Source: Verrucomicrobiaceae bacterium
Lineage (GTDB): Bacteria; Verrucomicrobiota; Verrucomicrobiia; Verrucomicrobiales; Akkermansiaceae
NCBI GenBank assembly: GCA_027483005.1
Contig: JAIXVN010000467.1
Coordinates: 1 to 22,757 of the forward strand
DNA: 22,757 nt
Reading direction: 5' to 3'
The notes under the pieces are model-generated. The model did not search any database and was not told the origin of the DNA. It saw nothing but the letters and a program-made list of their open reading frames with translations. Position numbers and translations under genes: made by a program. This document shows positions 13,724-22,644 of the stretch, one piece after another. Within the stretch, counting starts at the first letter, position 1; each line of letters begins with the position of its first letter.

Positions 13724-16700
13724 ATGAATCCGTTTTCCCGTGCATTTCTTATCACTTGGGTGAGTTTGTTCTGTGCCTCGCTGGTGCAGGCGCAGACTTA
13801 CTCGTTGACGGTCTCGCAGAAGAACAGCCTGTACAATCCCTTCACCTCAGCGGGGGTAGCAGCGACGGCCTATGGGCCGCCAGGGAGCGCCAGCTTGCCG
13901 ATCAGCAACACTCTGACGCTACCGGCGACAACCAACAGCAATAACCTCGGCATGGGTCAGAGCGGCGGTTCGTCGCGGGCCAACAGCAGCACATCGCCAT
14001 ATTATCCGGGGAACAGTACTCGAGATCTGAGTGCATCGACAGGGACCACCCTGTTGCTGCGCAGCAGCACGTTCGGCGGAGTCTTTGCGTCTGGCCTGCC
14101 CCGTTACATGCTGGGCGATGAGATCACGCCGCCGCTGACCAAGGCGGATTTGGTGACCACGGCAGCCAGCGGCTACTGGCGGCAGAAGCCGGTGCAGCCG
14201 GGTGAAGGATTTTTGACGGCTTCCGGGGTGACCACCACGGCGATCCCTACCAGCAGTGTCAATGTCACCTCCAGCAGCACCACCTCGCGGCTGGTGACGG
14301 TTGCCAGCGTGCCGACGACCTTGGTGCTGGGTGCCTCGCTGTTGGGTCAGCCGGTCATCGACGTCACGGGTTTGACGGTGACGCTGGCGGATTCTGCCAA
14401 CAGCAACATCAGTGGCAGCGTGGCCAGTACCATCACCCCGGCGCTGAACTACTATTACAGCCCGCATGCGGAGAAGAGTTTTGCCTCGCAGGCGGGGCAG
14501 GTCACCATCAGCTGGGTGTCCAGCGTTGCCAATGCCAGCGGTTACTACGAGATCATGACCGAGACCTTCGCCGTCTCCTCGACTTCATCGAAGACGATCC
14601 GCACGATCTATTGGAATCAGCGCGGCTTCGACGCCCCGCCCGTGACGATCACTGATCCCTCGATCATGTCGGTCAATCCGATCTTCAACACGAGTGTGCC
14701 GAAGGCGGTGGTCAACGAGGTCGTGGCCCCAGGCGATAGTCCAACCTCGCCATCGATTTACAGCACTCTGAAGTTCACGAAGATCGGAGCCACGGCGCAG
14801 CTGAGTGCGTACAATGTGGAAGGCCGGATTTTCGTCGAATACTTGGGCAAAGCACGCATCGGAGCGGATGTGTTGACCTACATCGGCTCGGATGTGGTGG
14901 AAATCGTCCGCCAGGCTGACACCACCTACACCACGACCCATCTGGGCAAGGAAATCCTGCCACACGATGGGACCTCGGGCATTCTGACGGCATCGCCGGT
15001 CAATGGATCGTCGCTCAATTATTACTCCAGTGTCATCAAGAGCGACGGCCTGATGGGCTACTACGCAGAGCGTGCCACCGGTTCTGCCAGCGATCCGGAC
15101 AACGGCACTCCAACGAGCACGACGGCCTACAACGATGTGAAGTTTTATTGGCTGCAAAAAGGAGATTACGGGATTCAGTGGCCGAAATATAAGGATGCGT
15201 ACTGGCTGCGCTGGTCGCCGAATCTGACGGACTATACTTTCCAGACGGTGGATGCCAGCGGCAGCACGGCGGCTACTGGCTTGAAATTCCCGAGTGGCGC
15301 TTTGCCGTCGATTGTTTTTCAGGATGATGCCGCAGGAGTCGAGGCGAGCTTGGATGCACTGACCCAGTCGGTATTGGTCAATCCCGGCGCGGATGGACGG
15401 AACCGCAGTCTGCTCAAGTTTACGGGATCGGGAACGCCCTGGTATGTGAATCTTTACACGCAGGCGGAGACCCGCGCCATCAGCCGAACTTCGACTTACA
15501 GCACGACAAGCGGCGTGACCACGGTCACGGTGGATAGTACGGCGGGACTTGAAGTGGGAATGCTGGTTTCGGGATCGGCCATCACGGGCACTGCCACCAT
15601 CTCAGGCATCGTGGATGGCACCCGTTACACACTCGCGGCGGCAAGTAGTCCTGCCAATGGTAGTTCGACACTCACCTACACGGTGGAAAGTGATCAGACG
15701 GCGCGGATCGTTGAGACGACCGAGGCCACGGTGGGGGATCGCATCGCTCCTCCAGCTGGCCACGAGCTGGGCGGCTACATTTCGAGCGGCACCTGCTATT
15801 ATCCCGCAGGCTACGTGAACCCCTTCACCAGTGGGATGGACGCGGCCAACCTCGGCGCAATCATCCCGGTCAACGCCAAGTCTGGCAGCAATACCTTAGT
15901 CGTTCGCTGGTTTAAAAAGGTGTCCGCGCCATCGGCGCAGTTCAGCGACTTTTATGTGGCGGGCAAAATCGGCCGCTACACGGTCTCCTACCCGAGCAGT
16001 CCGTCGCAGATCGTGATCGCGCAGGGCGTGGGCACGGGCGACCTGACCGGGGCCGAGGCCGCTGGATCGGTCTATTATCAAAACGATTCGACGCTGGTGG
16101 GCTATAACCCGAACGAAGAACACGCCCTCATGTTGGGTGGCCGCGCCTACGCCTTGCGCGATGACTTGAACATCACCTCGGGTACGAGTTACACCTCGGA
16201 ACCTTATGTCCTCTTGGCCTACACCAACTCAACGGATCTGCGGCCGTCGATCCACGCCTACAAGGTGCTGCGAACCAATGCGACTTACACATTCAATTAC
16301 ACGGCCACGGCGGGAACCTTGTTGGTGAAGCCCTATCCGTTGCCATTGTTGCCGCTTGCGATGGTGGGCGCAGGCGATGCCGCCACCGCCAAGGACGTGG
16401 AGATCGTCGGGGCCGATGCGCCGACGAATACGGCGGTGCAGACCAGTTCTGCCTACAAAGGATTCACCTTCAAGGACCGCAAAGGTTTTACCTGGGTTCA
16501 TCGCGGTCCGCACAGCACGGGCACGCCGACGCTGACGATGAAACTCTATTACCTGAGTCAGGACGGATTTTTCATTCCTGGAATGAGCACACAGCCGGCG
16601 GTGGGCACGATCCTGCCGTTCCTGCGCAATGCCGCCCGCAGCGGTCAGCTTCTTGACGTGAGCGCCATCACCGCCAACTCGACTGGCACTGCCGGGCAGG

Positions 16701-19700
16701 CGGACGAACCGCTAAGCATCGTCTACACGCCTGCGTGGCCAACGAATTCTCCCGAGCTGGCAGTGGGCGAGACACTGACCTTGGCGAAGTACGGCCTGCC
16801 GCAGGTGCGCGGCCAAAGCAGTGCGCAAGTCTACTATCAGCAGTCGATCGCCAAGGACAGCACCAACACCGCCAGTGGCAAGGCGAGTGTGGTGTTGCAC
16901 GATCCGACTCGCGAAAAGACTTACGCCTTGGGTGACTCGGTATTGAGCAGCCTGCCGTCGTCGATCAGCACGACCTCCTCGAGTGGCAAAACCTACTTTC
17001 AAGGGCTGCCGCCCTCGTTGCAGCAACGCATTTATTTTGACCCGCTGCGCGGAACAAAAGGGACTTTGGTTTTCAAGGGTGATTTCCACGACGCCATCGC
17101 CGGCGATGATTATCTGGATCTGAACGTACTCACGACAGCGGAGGTAACCAAACTGAAGAGCCTGGTTCCGACGGGTGACGGCGACAAGTCCAAGTGGGAC
17201 GCCGCCATCGACGGGCTTTCCACGTCGGTAGAGACCTTTGTTGAGGATTCAAGCAAGTTGGGAACCTACAAAGTCGACTCCACCGCGACGGTCGGCAAGA
17301 GCAGCCTGGCCGAAATCACCAGTCCCAACACGGCGGTCGACAGTTATGCCGTGACGGCTCTGGGCAAGGGCACGGGCTACGTGACGATGGTGTTTGGCAA
17401 CGGCAACGCCTTCACACCGGAAGGCGATCCTGTGCAAGTGAAGGTTTTCAAGGTGGCCAACCGTCTTTACACGGGGGATCTGAAGGTGGTGAATTCGAGC
17501 AACCCGCTCGACGAGCAGGTGACGCTACGCCACAGCGGTGACTTTGCAGCGAAGCCGGAGGAGTATGACTTTGATTGGCGTTGGACGACGGGTGCCGCCA
17601 GTGCGCCTGCGGTCTATCTTTCGTCGCTGCAGACGAAACTGGGAAGCAGCTCGGCCTGGCAGATTTACACCGATCCGGGAGCGGCACTGCCGACGACGGC
17701 GCAATACGCAACCATCGCCACGGGGCGCACGGTCACCGTACCGCGTTCGGTGCAGATCCGCCCTGCGGCCTATCCCGTCAACAGCTACACACCACGCACG
17801 GTCAACGGGACCACGGTGACCCTGGCCGACACTTCAATGATCGAACCGGGAATGGTGGTCAGTGGCAACGGCCTCAGCGGCACCGCGACGGTTTCGAGCG
17901 TTACCAACAGCACGACACTCGTGCTGTCGCAGGCGCCAAGCGACAGCACTTCACCGCTCACGTTTGTCACATCCAGCTACACGGATGCAGAAGTGGCCGC
18001 CGGCTATCCCGGCGTGGTGTTGAAGTCGGTCTCTGGCCTCGATTTCAGTTCGGGGGTTCCCGGCGAGATCATTTTCAGCGCCAGCGTTGGCACCTACGAT
18101 GGTTTTGTCCTCTACGTGAACGGCAATCCAGCCCTGGCCTACAATGCCGCGATGACGGGTCTTGAGCAGACAGACGCGAGCACGGGACTTTCGACCACTG
18201 GCTTGACGAAGCAGTTCAGCATCGCGCCGAGTTACTTCACTGCGGGTGCGAACAGCATCGAGGTGGCGCTCTACAGCACCAGTGATGCCAACGCCTTTTC
18301 GACGGTCAACTTCCAGCTCGAGTCCACGACCGAGAGTGATCTGGTCACGGCGTCGGGCAGCGTTTGGCAGACGCCGAGTGATCCGAGTGGTGTTCTCAAC
18401 AACACCGCGATTGTCGGCGGCGACGTCACCAATCCATTTGGCGGGCCGCAGTTTGTGCTCAACGACCGCTGGTTCACCGTACGCTACCGTCCGAAGTCTT
18501 CGGCCGGCAACGTGCTTGGCTCGACCAACTGGTCGCGTTGGATGCCGGCCCAGTTCAACGAGGGTTGGATCAAGCGGGTGCTCGCGGCGATCAATCCGTT
18601 CTCCCAGCGGGTGACCGATCTTTACAACAATACGGTCAACACCGACGTGAGCGTGGTCACCCAGGCGGGGAAGCGCTGGGAGGGCGATGTTGCCCTGACC
18701 ATCGGCAATATCAGCGACGTGGGTCTGATCGAAATCTACGAAACGGTGCTCAATCGCGCCAAGAGCATGAGTATCGATGCCAACACCAACGATCCGGACA
18801 CCAACAATGCGCTGATCCTTGCGGCGGGTTATCTCAATGATCTCTACATGATCCTTGGCAATGAGGCTTATTCCGATGCCGCCAATCCGACGATCTCCCT
18901 GGACGACGGTTCGGTGAATACCAGCCGCTTCTCATTCGAAAGCCAAGTCGCCAGTTCGCTGGATGAAGAGCTCGCGCTGCTGCGCGGGCGCGACGACAGC
19001 GTGAGCCCCGGTGTGCAAACCGCGCCGGCCTACAACCGTCTTTACTGGAACTTTACCGGTGGCATCAACAGCGGCGAGTCGCTCTACGCGACAAACTACA
19101 ACATCAAGGAGAAGTCCGGCAGCAGTGCCGCCAATGGGGTGATCGACGAGTCGGATGCGCAGAACATGTTCCCGCAGGGGCACGGCGATGCCTATGGCCA
19201 CTTCCTGACGGCGTTGACCGGCTACTATCGTTTGCTGAACAACTCCAACTTTACATGGACCCCTCGGGCCGAGGCCGTGACGGTGCTGGGCCAAGCGGTG
19301 ACAGTGGACTTCCAGGATGAGCGCAAGTTCGTCGCTGCCGGCGTCAGTCTGGCCCGCACTTCCCAGCAGCTCTGTGACCTGGTCTATCGCAAGAATTACC
19401 AGGATGACAGCGCCAGCGGTTGGAGTCAGTTCGCTGACAGTACCGGTCACTGGGCGCTGGATGATACGGTCAGTCGGTCGACCCAAGGGGCGCTGTTTAG
19501 CTGGGCGATGGGCAATGCCTTGCTGCCGGCAGCGGACAACTATCACACGGGAGTTCAGAAGATCGACCGCACCACGGTGCCCGAGTTTGCTGAACTGGAG
19601 GCCTTGGCCAACAGCTTCCAGACGACCATGGACAATGCCGATGCGCACCTCAATCCGCTGGGACTGAGTTCGGGAGCGATCGCCTTCGATATTTCGCCCG

Positions 19701-22051
19701 ATCAGATGAAGGCTGGCACGTCCCACTACGAGCAAGTTTACGGCCGCGCGCTGGCTGCGCTCAACAATGCCTCGGGGTCCTTTCAGCAAGCGGGTAAGAT
19801 GACTGCCTCGCTCCGGACCCAGCAGAATACGGTGGATGATTACACCAGCACGATCAGCAATCAGGAAACGGCCTATGTCAGTCAATTGATCGAAATTTTT
19901 GGCAGGCCCTATGACGGCGATGTCGGTACCGGAAAAATCTATGCACAAGACTACTCCGGCCCGGACTTGACCAATTGGTTTGTGGTGGACCGCCCCTTTG
20001 CGAGTACTCCGCTTGCGATGGCCGACACCATCTCGCCCGCCACTTGTTCGGTCAAGGTCACCACGGAATCGGCCAACGATGATTTCACCGGCAATTCCAT
20101 CGCAGATATTGTCAAACAAAGTAACGATAAGAAGCAAGTCAAGACACAGGAGGTGACGGTCTATCCAAACCAGTTTGTCCAATACTCGGACGTCTATCGG
20201 GCCGGCGGCATGGGCACCCGTCCCGAAACGGGCGAACTGCAGTCGGCCCTGATGGCTTCACATCTCGCCTTTTTGGATCTGTCCAATGCCATTGGCGCGG
20301 TCACCGATTGCAATCGGGACTTCCAGCGTGAGGCGCAATTGATGATCGACACGATCACTAACCATGCCAACCAGGTTAGCATACGTGAGACGAAGGAAGA
20401 GGTCATCAAAAGAAAGATGGCTGTGGTCGCGGTTGCCGAGACCTTGTCTCAAAGTGTGACAATGGCAGGCGAGATCAACGATAAAGTCACCGAGGCGACA
20501 GCAGAATTTTTTCCTAAAGCGGTTGGGCTTGCGTCTGATCCGCTTGCCCCAACCCGGGGTGCCGTTCTGCTGGCGGGGACAGTCAGTAAGAGCATGTTAC
20601 ATTCTACTGCATTCGTCAGTGACACGATCGCCCGAGCTGTGAATATGGATATTACGATATCCTCGATGAATCTAGAGGCCGAGATCACCAAGGATGAATA
20701 CAGTCTGGAGGCGGTCCAGCTCGCCTACGAGGTGGAGAAAAAATACAGAGAAATGACCGGAATGGTCGCAGCGCTTGCAGGACCCGCAGCCAAGTTCCAA
20801 TTGGCCAATGAGCATGTGCGCAATGTCCTGGCAAAGGGAATTCGGGTGTTGACGGAGCGGGAGTCGTTCCGGATTCGGGCTGCCGCCCTCATTCAAGGCT
20901 ACCGGACCAAGGATCTCACCTTCCGACTGTTCCGCGACGAGTCGCTGGAACAATACCGCAGCCTCTTCGACCTCGCCAGCCGCTACAGTTATCTTGCGGT
21001 GAAGAGTTACGATTACGAGACGGGCCTGCTGGGCACGAGTTCTGGGCAGAAGATATTCAATCGGATCGTGGCGTCACGTTCCCTGGGTGATTTGACCGGT
21101 GGAGTGCCACAGGCGACCACTAGCACGTTGGGTGATGCCGGACTGGCGGGAACCTTGGCGCAAGTAAACTCCGACTTTTCGGTGGCCAAGGGTCGTTTGG
21201 GCATCAACAACCCCGACCAATACGGAACGGTCTTTTCACTGCGCTCCGAGTTGTTCCGCTTGCTGAATAGCTCCACGACGACCAGCGACGACGATGCCTG
21301 GCAGCAAACGCTGGAGCAGCACTTCGTGGCCAACGTGGCGGGTGACAGCGACGTGGCCAAGTATTGCCGCAACATCACCAAGCCGGACGGAACGGCGGTT
21401 CCCGGGATCATCATTCCCTTCAGCACCACCATCCAGCACGGCTTGAATTTCTTCGGTCTGGACTATGCGGCGGGCGATCACAACTACACGCCCAGCAATT
21501 ACGCCACCAAGATCCACAGTGTCGGCATCGCGCTGCCGGGTTACAGCGGGATGGATAGCTACGCCACCGGCGTAGCAGGCTCCGGCGCGGCCGATACGAC
21601 CAGTGCCAACGCCCTCGGCGCCACGCCCTATGTCTATCTGATCCCCTGCGGCAATGACAGCATGCTGGCGCCGCCGCTGGGAGACACTAATACGGCCCGC
21701 ACCTGGACGGTCCAGGACCAGGCTTTGCCGCTGCCCTACAACCTCGGTGGCACGGATTTCAACAGCACGCAGTTCTTCAGTGCCAACGGGACCCTCAGCG
21801 AGCAGCCGTGGATCATCCGCAAACATCAGGCCTTCAGGCCCGTGGCGGATGCAACGATGTTCTACGGCAGCGTGCCTCAGGAGTTCACCAACACCCGCTT
21901 GATCGGCCGCAGCGTGTGGAACAGCCGCTGGAAGATCGTGATCCCTGCCTACACCCTGCTGAAGGACGAGCAGACCGGCCTCAACCGCTTTGCGGCGAGC
22001 GTGAAGGACATCCAGCTGTTCATCCGCAGCTACTCGAACTCCGGCAACTGA
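13724..22051 (+). CDS. Giant 2775-aa exported protein, unknown family
   Basis: I do not recognise the family. The signal MNPFSRAFLITWVSLFCASLVQA is followed by QTYS. Residues 24-1625 are Ser/Thr/Gly-rich and beta-like, with aromatic-rich islands (FYWLQKGDYGIQWPKYKDAYWLRW near 480-510; PYVLLAY through YPLPLLPLA near 826-880) and two copies of a GMxVSG module (about 590-656 and 1353-1419). From about 1626 the character changes to helical and mixed: KRVLAAINPFSQRVTDLYNN, QGALFSWAMGNALLP, GRALAALNNASGSFQQAGKM. A long charged helical stretch follows at about 2165-2430. The last 200 residues are beta-like again, with YATKIHSVGIALPGYSG and a terminal W2736-K-I-V-I-P ... D2762-I-Q-L-F-I-R-S-Y. No cell-wall or PEP-CTERM sorting signal is present. 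It is probably secreted or surface-bound. Its stop shares a base with the next start (TGATG). Confidence 0.9.
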   Translation: MNPFSRAFLITWVSLFCASLVQAQTYSLTVSQKNSLYNPFTSAGVAATAYGPPGSASLPISNTLTLPATTNSNNLGMGQSGGSSRANSSTSPYYPGNSTRDLSASTGTTLLLRSSTFGGVFASGLPRYMLGDEITPPLTKADLVTTAASGYWRQKPVQPGEGFLTASGVTTTAIPTSSVNVTSSSTTSRLVTVASVPTTLVLGASLLGQPVIDVTGLTVTLADSANSNISGSVASTITPALNYYYSPHAEKSFASQAGQVTISWVSSVANASGYYEIMTETFAVSSTSSKTIRTIYWNQRGFDAPPVTITDPSIMSVNPIFNTSVPKAVVNEVVAPGDSPTSPSIYSTLKFTKIGATAQLSAYNVEGRIFVEYLGKARIGADVLTYIGSDVVEIVRQADTTYTTTHLGKEILPHDGTSGILTASPVNGSSLNYYSSVIKSDGLMGYYAERATGSASDPDNGTPTSTTAYNDVKFYWLQKGDYGIQWPKYKDAYWLRWSPNLTDYTFQTVDASGSTAATGLKFPSGALPSIVFQDDAAGVEASLDALTQSVLVNPGADGRNRSLLKFTGSGTPWYVNLYTQAETRAISRTSTYSTTSGVTTVTVDSTAGLEVGMLVSGSAITGTATISGIVDGTRYTLAAASSPANGSSTLTYTVESDQTARIVETTEATVGDRIAPPAGHELGGYISSGTCYYPAGYVNPFTSGMDAANLGAIIPVNAKSGSNTLVVRWFKKVSAPSAQFSDFYVAGKIGRYTVSYPSSPSQIVIAQGVGTGDLTGAEAAGSVYYQNDSTLVGYNPNEEHALMLGGRAYALRDDLNITSGTSYTSEPYVLLAYTNSTDLRPSIHAYKVLRTNATYTFNYTATAGTLLVKPYPLPLLPLAMVGAGDAATAKDVEIVGADAPTNTAVQTSSAYKGFTFKDRKGFTWVHRGPHSTGTPTLTMKLYYLSQDGFFIPGMSTQPAVGTILPFLRNAARSGQLLDVSAITANSTGTAGQADEPLSIVYTPAWPTNSPELAVGETLTLAKYGLPQVRGQSSAQVYYQQSIAKDSTNTASGKASVVLHDPTREKTYALGDSVLSSLPSSISTTSSSGKTYFQGLPPSLQQRIYFDPLRGTKGTLVFKGDFHDAIAGDDYLDLNVLTTAEVTKLKSLVPTGDGDKSKWDAAIDGLSTSVETFVEDSSKLGTYKVDSTATVGKSSLAEITSPNTAVDSYAVTALGKGTGYVTMVFGNGNAFTPEGDPVQVKVFKVANRLYTGDLKVVNSSNPLDEQVTLRHSGDFAAKPEEYDFDWRWTTGAASAPAVYLSSLQTKLGSSSAWQIYTDPGAALPTTAQYATIATGRTVTVPRSVQIRPAAYPVNSYTPRTVNGTTVTLADTSMIEPGMVVSGNGLSGTATVSSVTNSTTLVLSQAPSDSTSPLTFVTSSYTDAEVAAGYPGVVLKSVSGLDFSSGVPGEIIFSASVGTYDGFVLYVNGNPALAYNAAMTGLEQTDASTGLSTTGLTKQFSIAPSYFTAGANSIEVALYSTSDANAFSTVNFQLESTTESDLVTASGSVWQTPSDPSGVLNNTAIVGGDVTNPFGGPQFVLNDRWFTVRYRPKSSAGNVLGSTNWSRWMPAQFNEGWIKRVLAAINPFSQRVTDLYNNTVNTDVSVVTQAGKRWEGDVALTIGNISDVGLIEIYETVLNRAKSMSIDANTNDPDTNNALILAAGYLNDLYMILGNEAYSDAANPTISLDDGSVNTSRFSFESQVASSLDEELALLRGRDDSVSPGVQTAPAYNRLYWNFTGGINSGESLYATNYNIKEKSGSSAANGVIDESDAQNMFPQGHGDAYGHFLTALTGYYRLLNNSNFTWTPRAEAVTVLGQAVTVDFQDERKFVAAGVSLARTSQQLCDLVYRKNYQDDSASGWSQFADSTGHWALDDTVSRSTQGALFSWAMGNALLPAADNYHTGVQKIDRTTVPEFAELEALANSFQTTMDNADAHLNPLGLSSGAIAFDISPDQMKAGTSHYEQVYGRALAALNNASGSFQQAGKMTASLRTQQNTVDDYTSTISNQETAYVSQLIEIFGRPYDGDVGTGKIYAQDYSGPDLTNWFVVDRPFASTPLAMADTISPATCSVKVTTESANDDFTGNSIADIVKQSNDKKQVKTQEVTVYPNQFVQYSDVYRAGGMGTRPETGELQSALMASHLAFLDLSNAIGAVTDCNRDFQREAQLMIDTITNHANQVSIRETKEEVIKRKMAVVAVAETLSQSVTMAGEINDKVTEATAEFFPKAVGLASDPLAPTRGAVLLAGTVSKSMLHSTAFVSDTIARAVNMDITISSMNLEAEITKDEYSLEAVQLAYEVEKKYREMTGMVAALAGPAAKFQLANEHVRNVLAKGIRVLTERESFRIRAAALIQGYRTKDLTFRLFRDESLEQYRSLFDLASRYSYLAVKSYDYETGLLGTSSGQKIFNRIVASRSLGDLTGGVPQATTSTLGDAGLAGTLAQVNSDFSVAKGRLGINNPDQYGTVFSLRSELFRLLNSSTTTSDDDAWQQTLEQHFVANVAGDSDVAKYCRNITKPDGTAVPGIIIPFSTTIQHGLNFFGLDYAAGDHNYTPSNYATKIHSVGIALPGYSGMDSYATGVAGSGAADTTSANALGATPYVYLIPCGNDSMLAPPLGDTNTARTWTVQDQALPLPYNLGGTDFNSTQFFSANGTLSEQPWIIRKHQAFRPVADATMFYGSVPQEFTNTRLIGRSVWNSRWKIVIPAYTLLKDEQTGLNRFAASVKDIQLFIRSYSNSGN
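15491..15690 (+). repeat. GMxVSG module, copy 1 (coding)
   Basis: Encodes about 66 residues, GVTTVTVDSTAGLEVGMLVS followed by G-x-x-I-T-G-T-A-T-I-S-G-I-x-x-x-T and a TLAAASSPANGSSTLTYTV end. It aligns along its length with copy 2 at 17780-17979, so the two are an internal duplication within the giant protein. Confidence 0.6.
17780..17979 (+). repeat. GMxVSG module, copy 2 (coding)
   Basis: Encodes GTTVTLADTSMIEPGMVVSG, then L-S-G-T-A-T-V-S-S-V-T-N-S-T-T-L-V-L-S, and a PSDSTSPLTFVTSS end. It is colinear with copy 1, about 2.3 kb upstream in the same gene. The module's role is unknown. Confidence 0.6.
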
Positions 22052-22644
22052 TGAATCCGTCCCGCAAGTTTGTTCTGGCAGCTGTCGCCGTCGCTTCGTC
22101 CGTCGCTTGGTTTTCCCTGAGCCGAGGGATTCCGCAGGCCTATACCGTCACGCCCGTAAATCCGGACCCAATCGCATGGCGGCAGGGGGCTCCAACGGAG
22201 ACGGTGACGGATTCCGAAGAGATCTTCAAACGGGCATTCTGGCGGCGTCCCGGAAACGATGACCACATCCAGCATGCCGAGCGCCACGAATGGAGGGACG
22301 CCGACGGCCTCAAGCGCTGGCAATGGTTTCTGGTCGTCAGTGCCTCGACCGAGTTGATCAGGTACCTGCGCGATGACAATGCCTTCGGTCTGGTGCCGGC
22401 GTCCTCGGCGCCTGCGGTCTCCGAGGCTCCCAGCTGGTTTCGCTTCAAGTCCGAGGACTTCACTGTCCTGCGGGCCTCACAAGCAGGCATGTGCCTGATG
22501 TTCAGGAAATCGGACAACACTCTTTACGCCACCGATTCCGGTCGTGGCTTCGCCAAGGCCGCGCCGGAACCCGCACCTGCGACCCAAGGTGCCCAGCCCT
22601 CCGGCCGCATTCCAAGCTCTCCGCCTCCAACGCTGAAACCATGA
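22051..22644 (+). CDS. Signal-anchor protein of unknown function
   Basis: A 197-aa ORF starting at the ATG that shares one base with the giant gene's stop (TGATG). The reading frame is open further upstream, to 21808, but that part overlaps the giant gene and is Arg/Pro-rich shadow sequence. The N-terminus MNPSRKFVLAAVAVASSVAWF is a signal peptide or single membrane anchor. The middle is hydrophilic (IFKRAFWRRPGNDDHIQHAE), followed by a compact part with WQWFLVVSASTELIRYLRD and WFRFKSEDFTVLRASQAGMC. The last 30 residues are Pro/Ala-rich and contain leader motif copy 2. The stop overlaps the next ATG by four bases. It may be a chaperone or anchor for the giant protein; only position supports this. 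Confidence 0.75.
   Translation: MNPSRKFVLAAVAVASSVAWFSLSRGIPQAYTVTPVNPDPIAWRQGAPTETVTDSEEIFKRAFWRRPGNDDHIQHAERHEWRDADGLKRWQWFLVVSASTELIRYLRDDNAFGLVPASSAPAVSEAPSWFRFKSEDFTVLRASQAGMCLMFRKSDNTLYATDSGRGFAKAAPEPAPATQGAQPSGRIPSSPPPTLKP
22611..22629 (+). promoter_or_regulatory. CU-rich leader motif, copy 2
   Basis: TCCAAGCTCTCCGCCTCCA matches copy 1 (11261-11279) at 17 of 19 positions, including 12 identical bases in a row. It lies 11 bases before the ATG at 22641 and is read as Pro/Ser codons of the upstream gene. Confidence 0.4.

Noticed and set aside
13724..13795. Lipoprotein signal at Cys17 of the giant protein
   Set aside because: The residue before Cys is Phe, which does not fit a lipobox, and VQA-QT offers a normal cleavage site.
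18932..20182. 416-aa open frame on the minus strand within the giant gene
   Set aside because: No recognisable motif or ribosome-binding site; the plus frame is open for over 8 kb.
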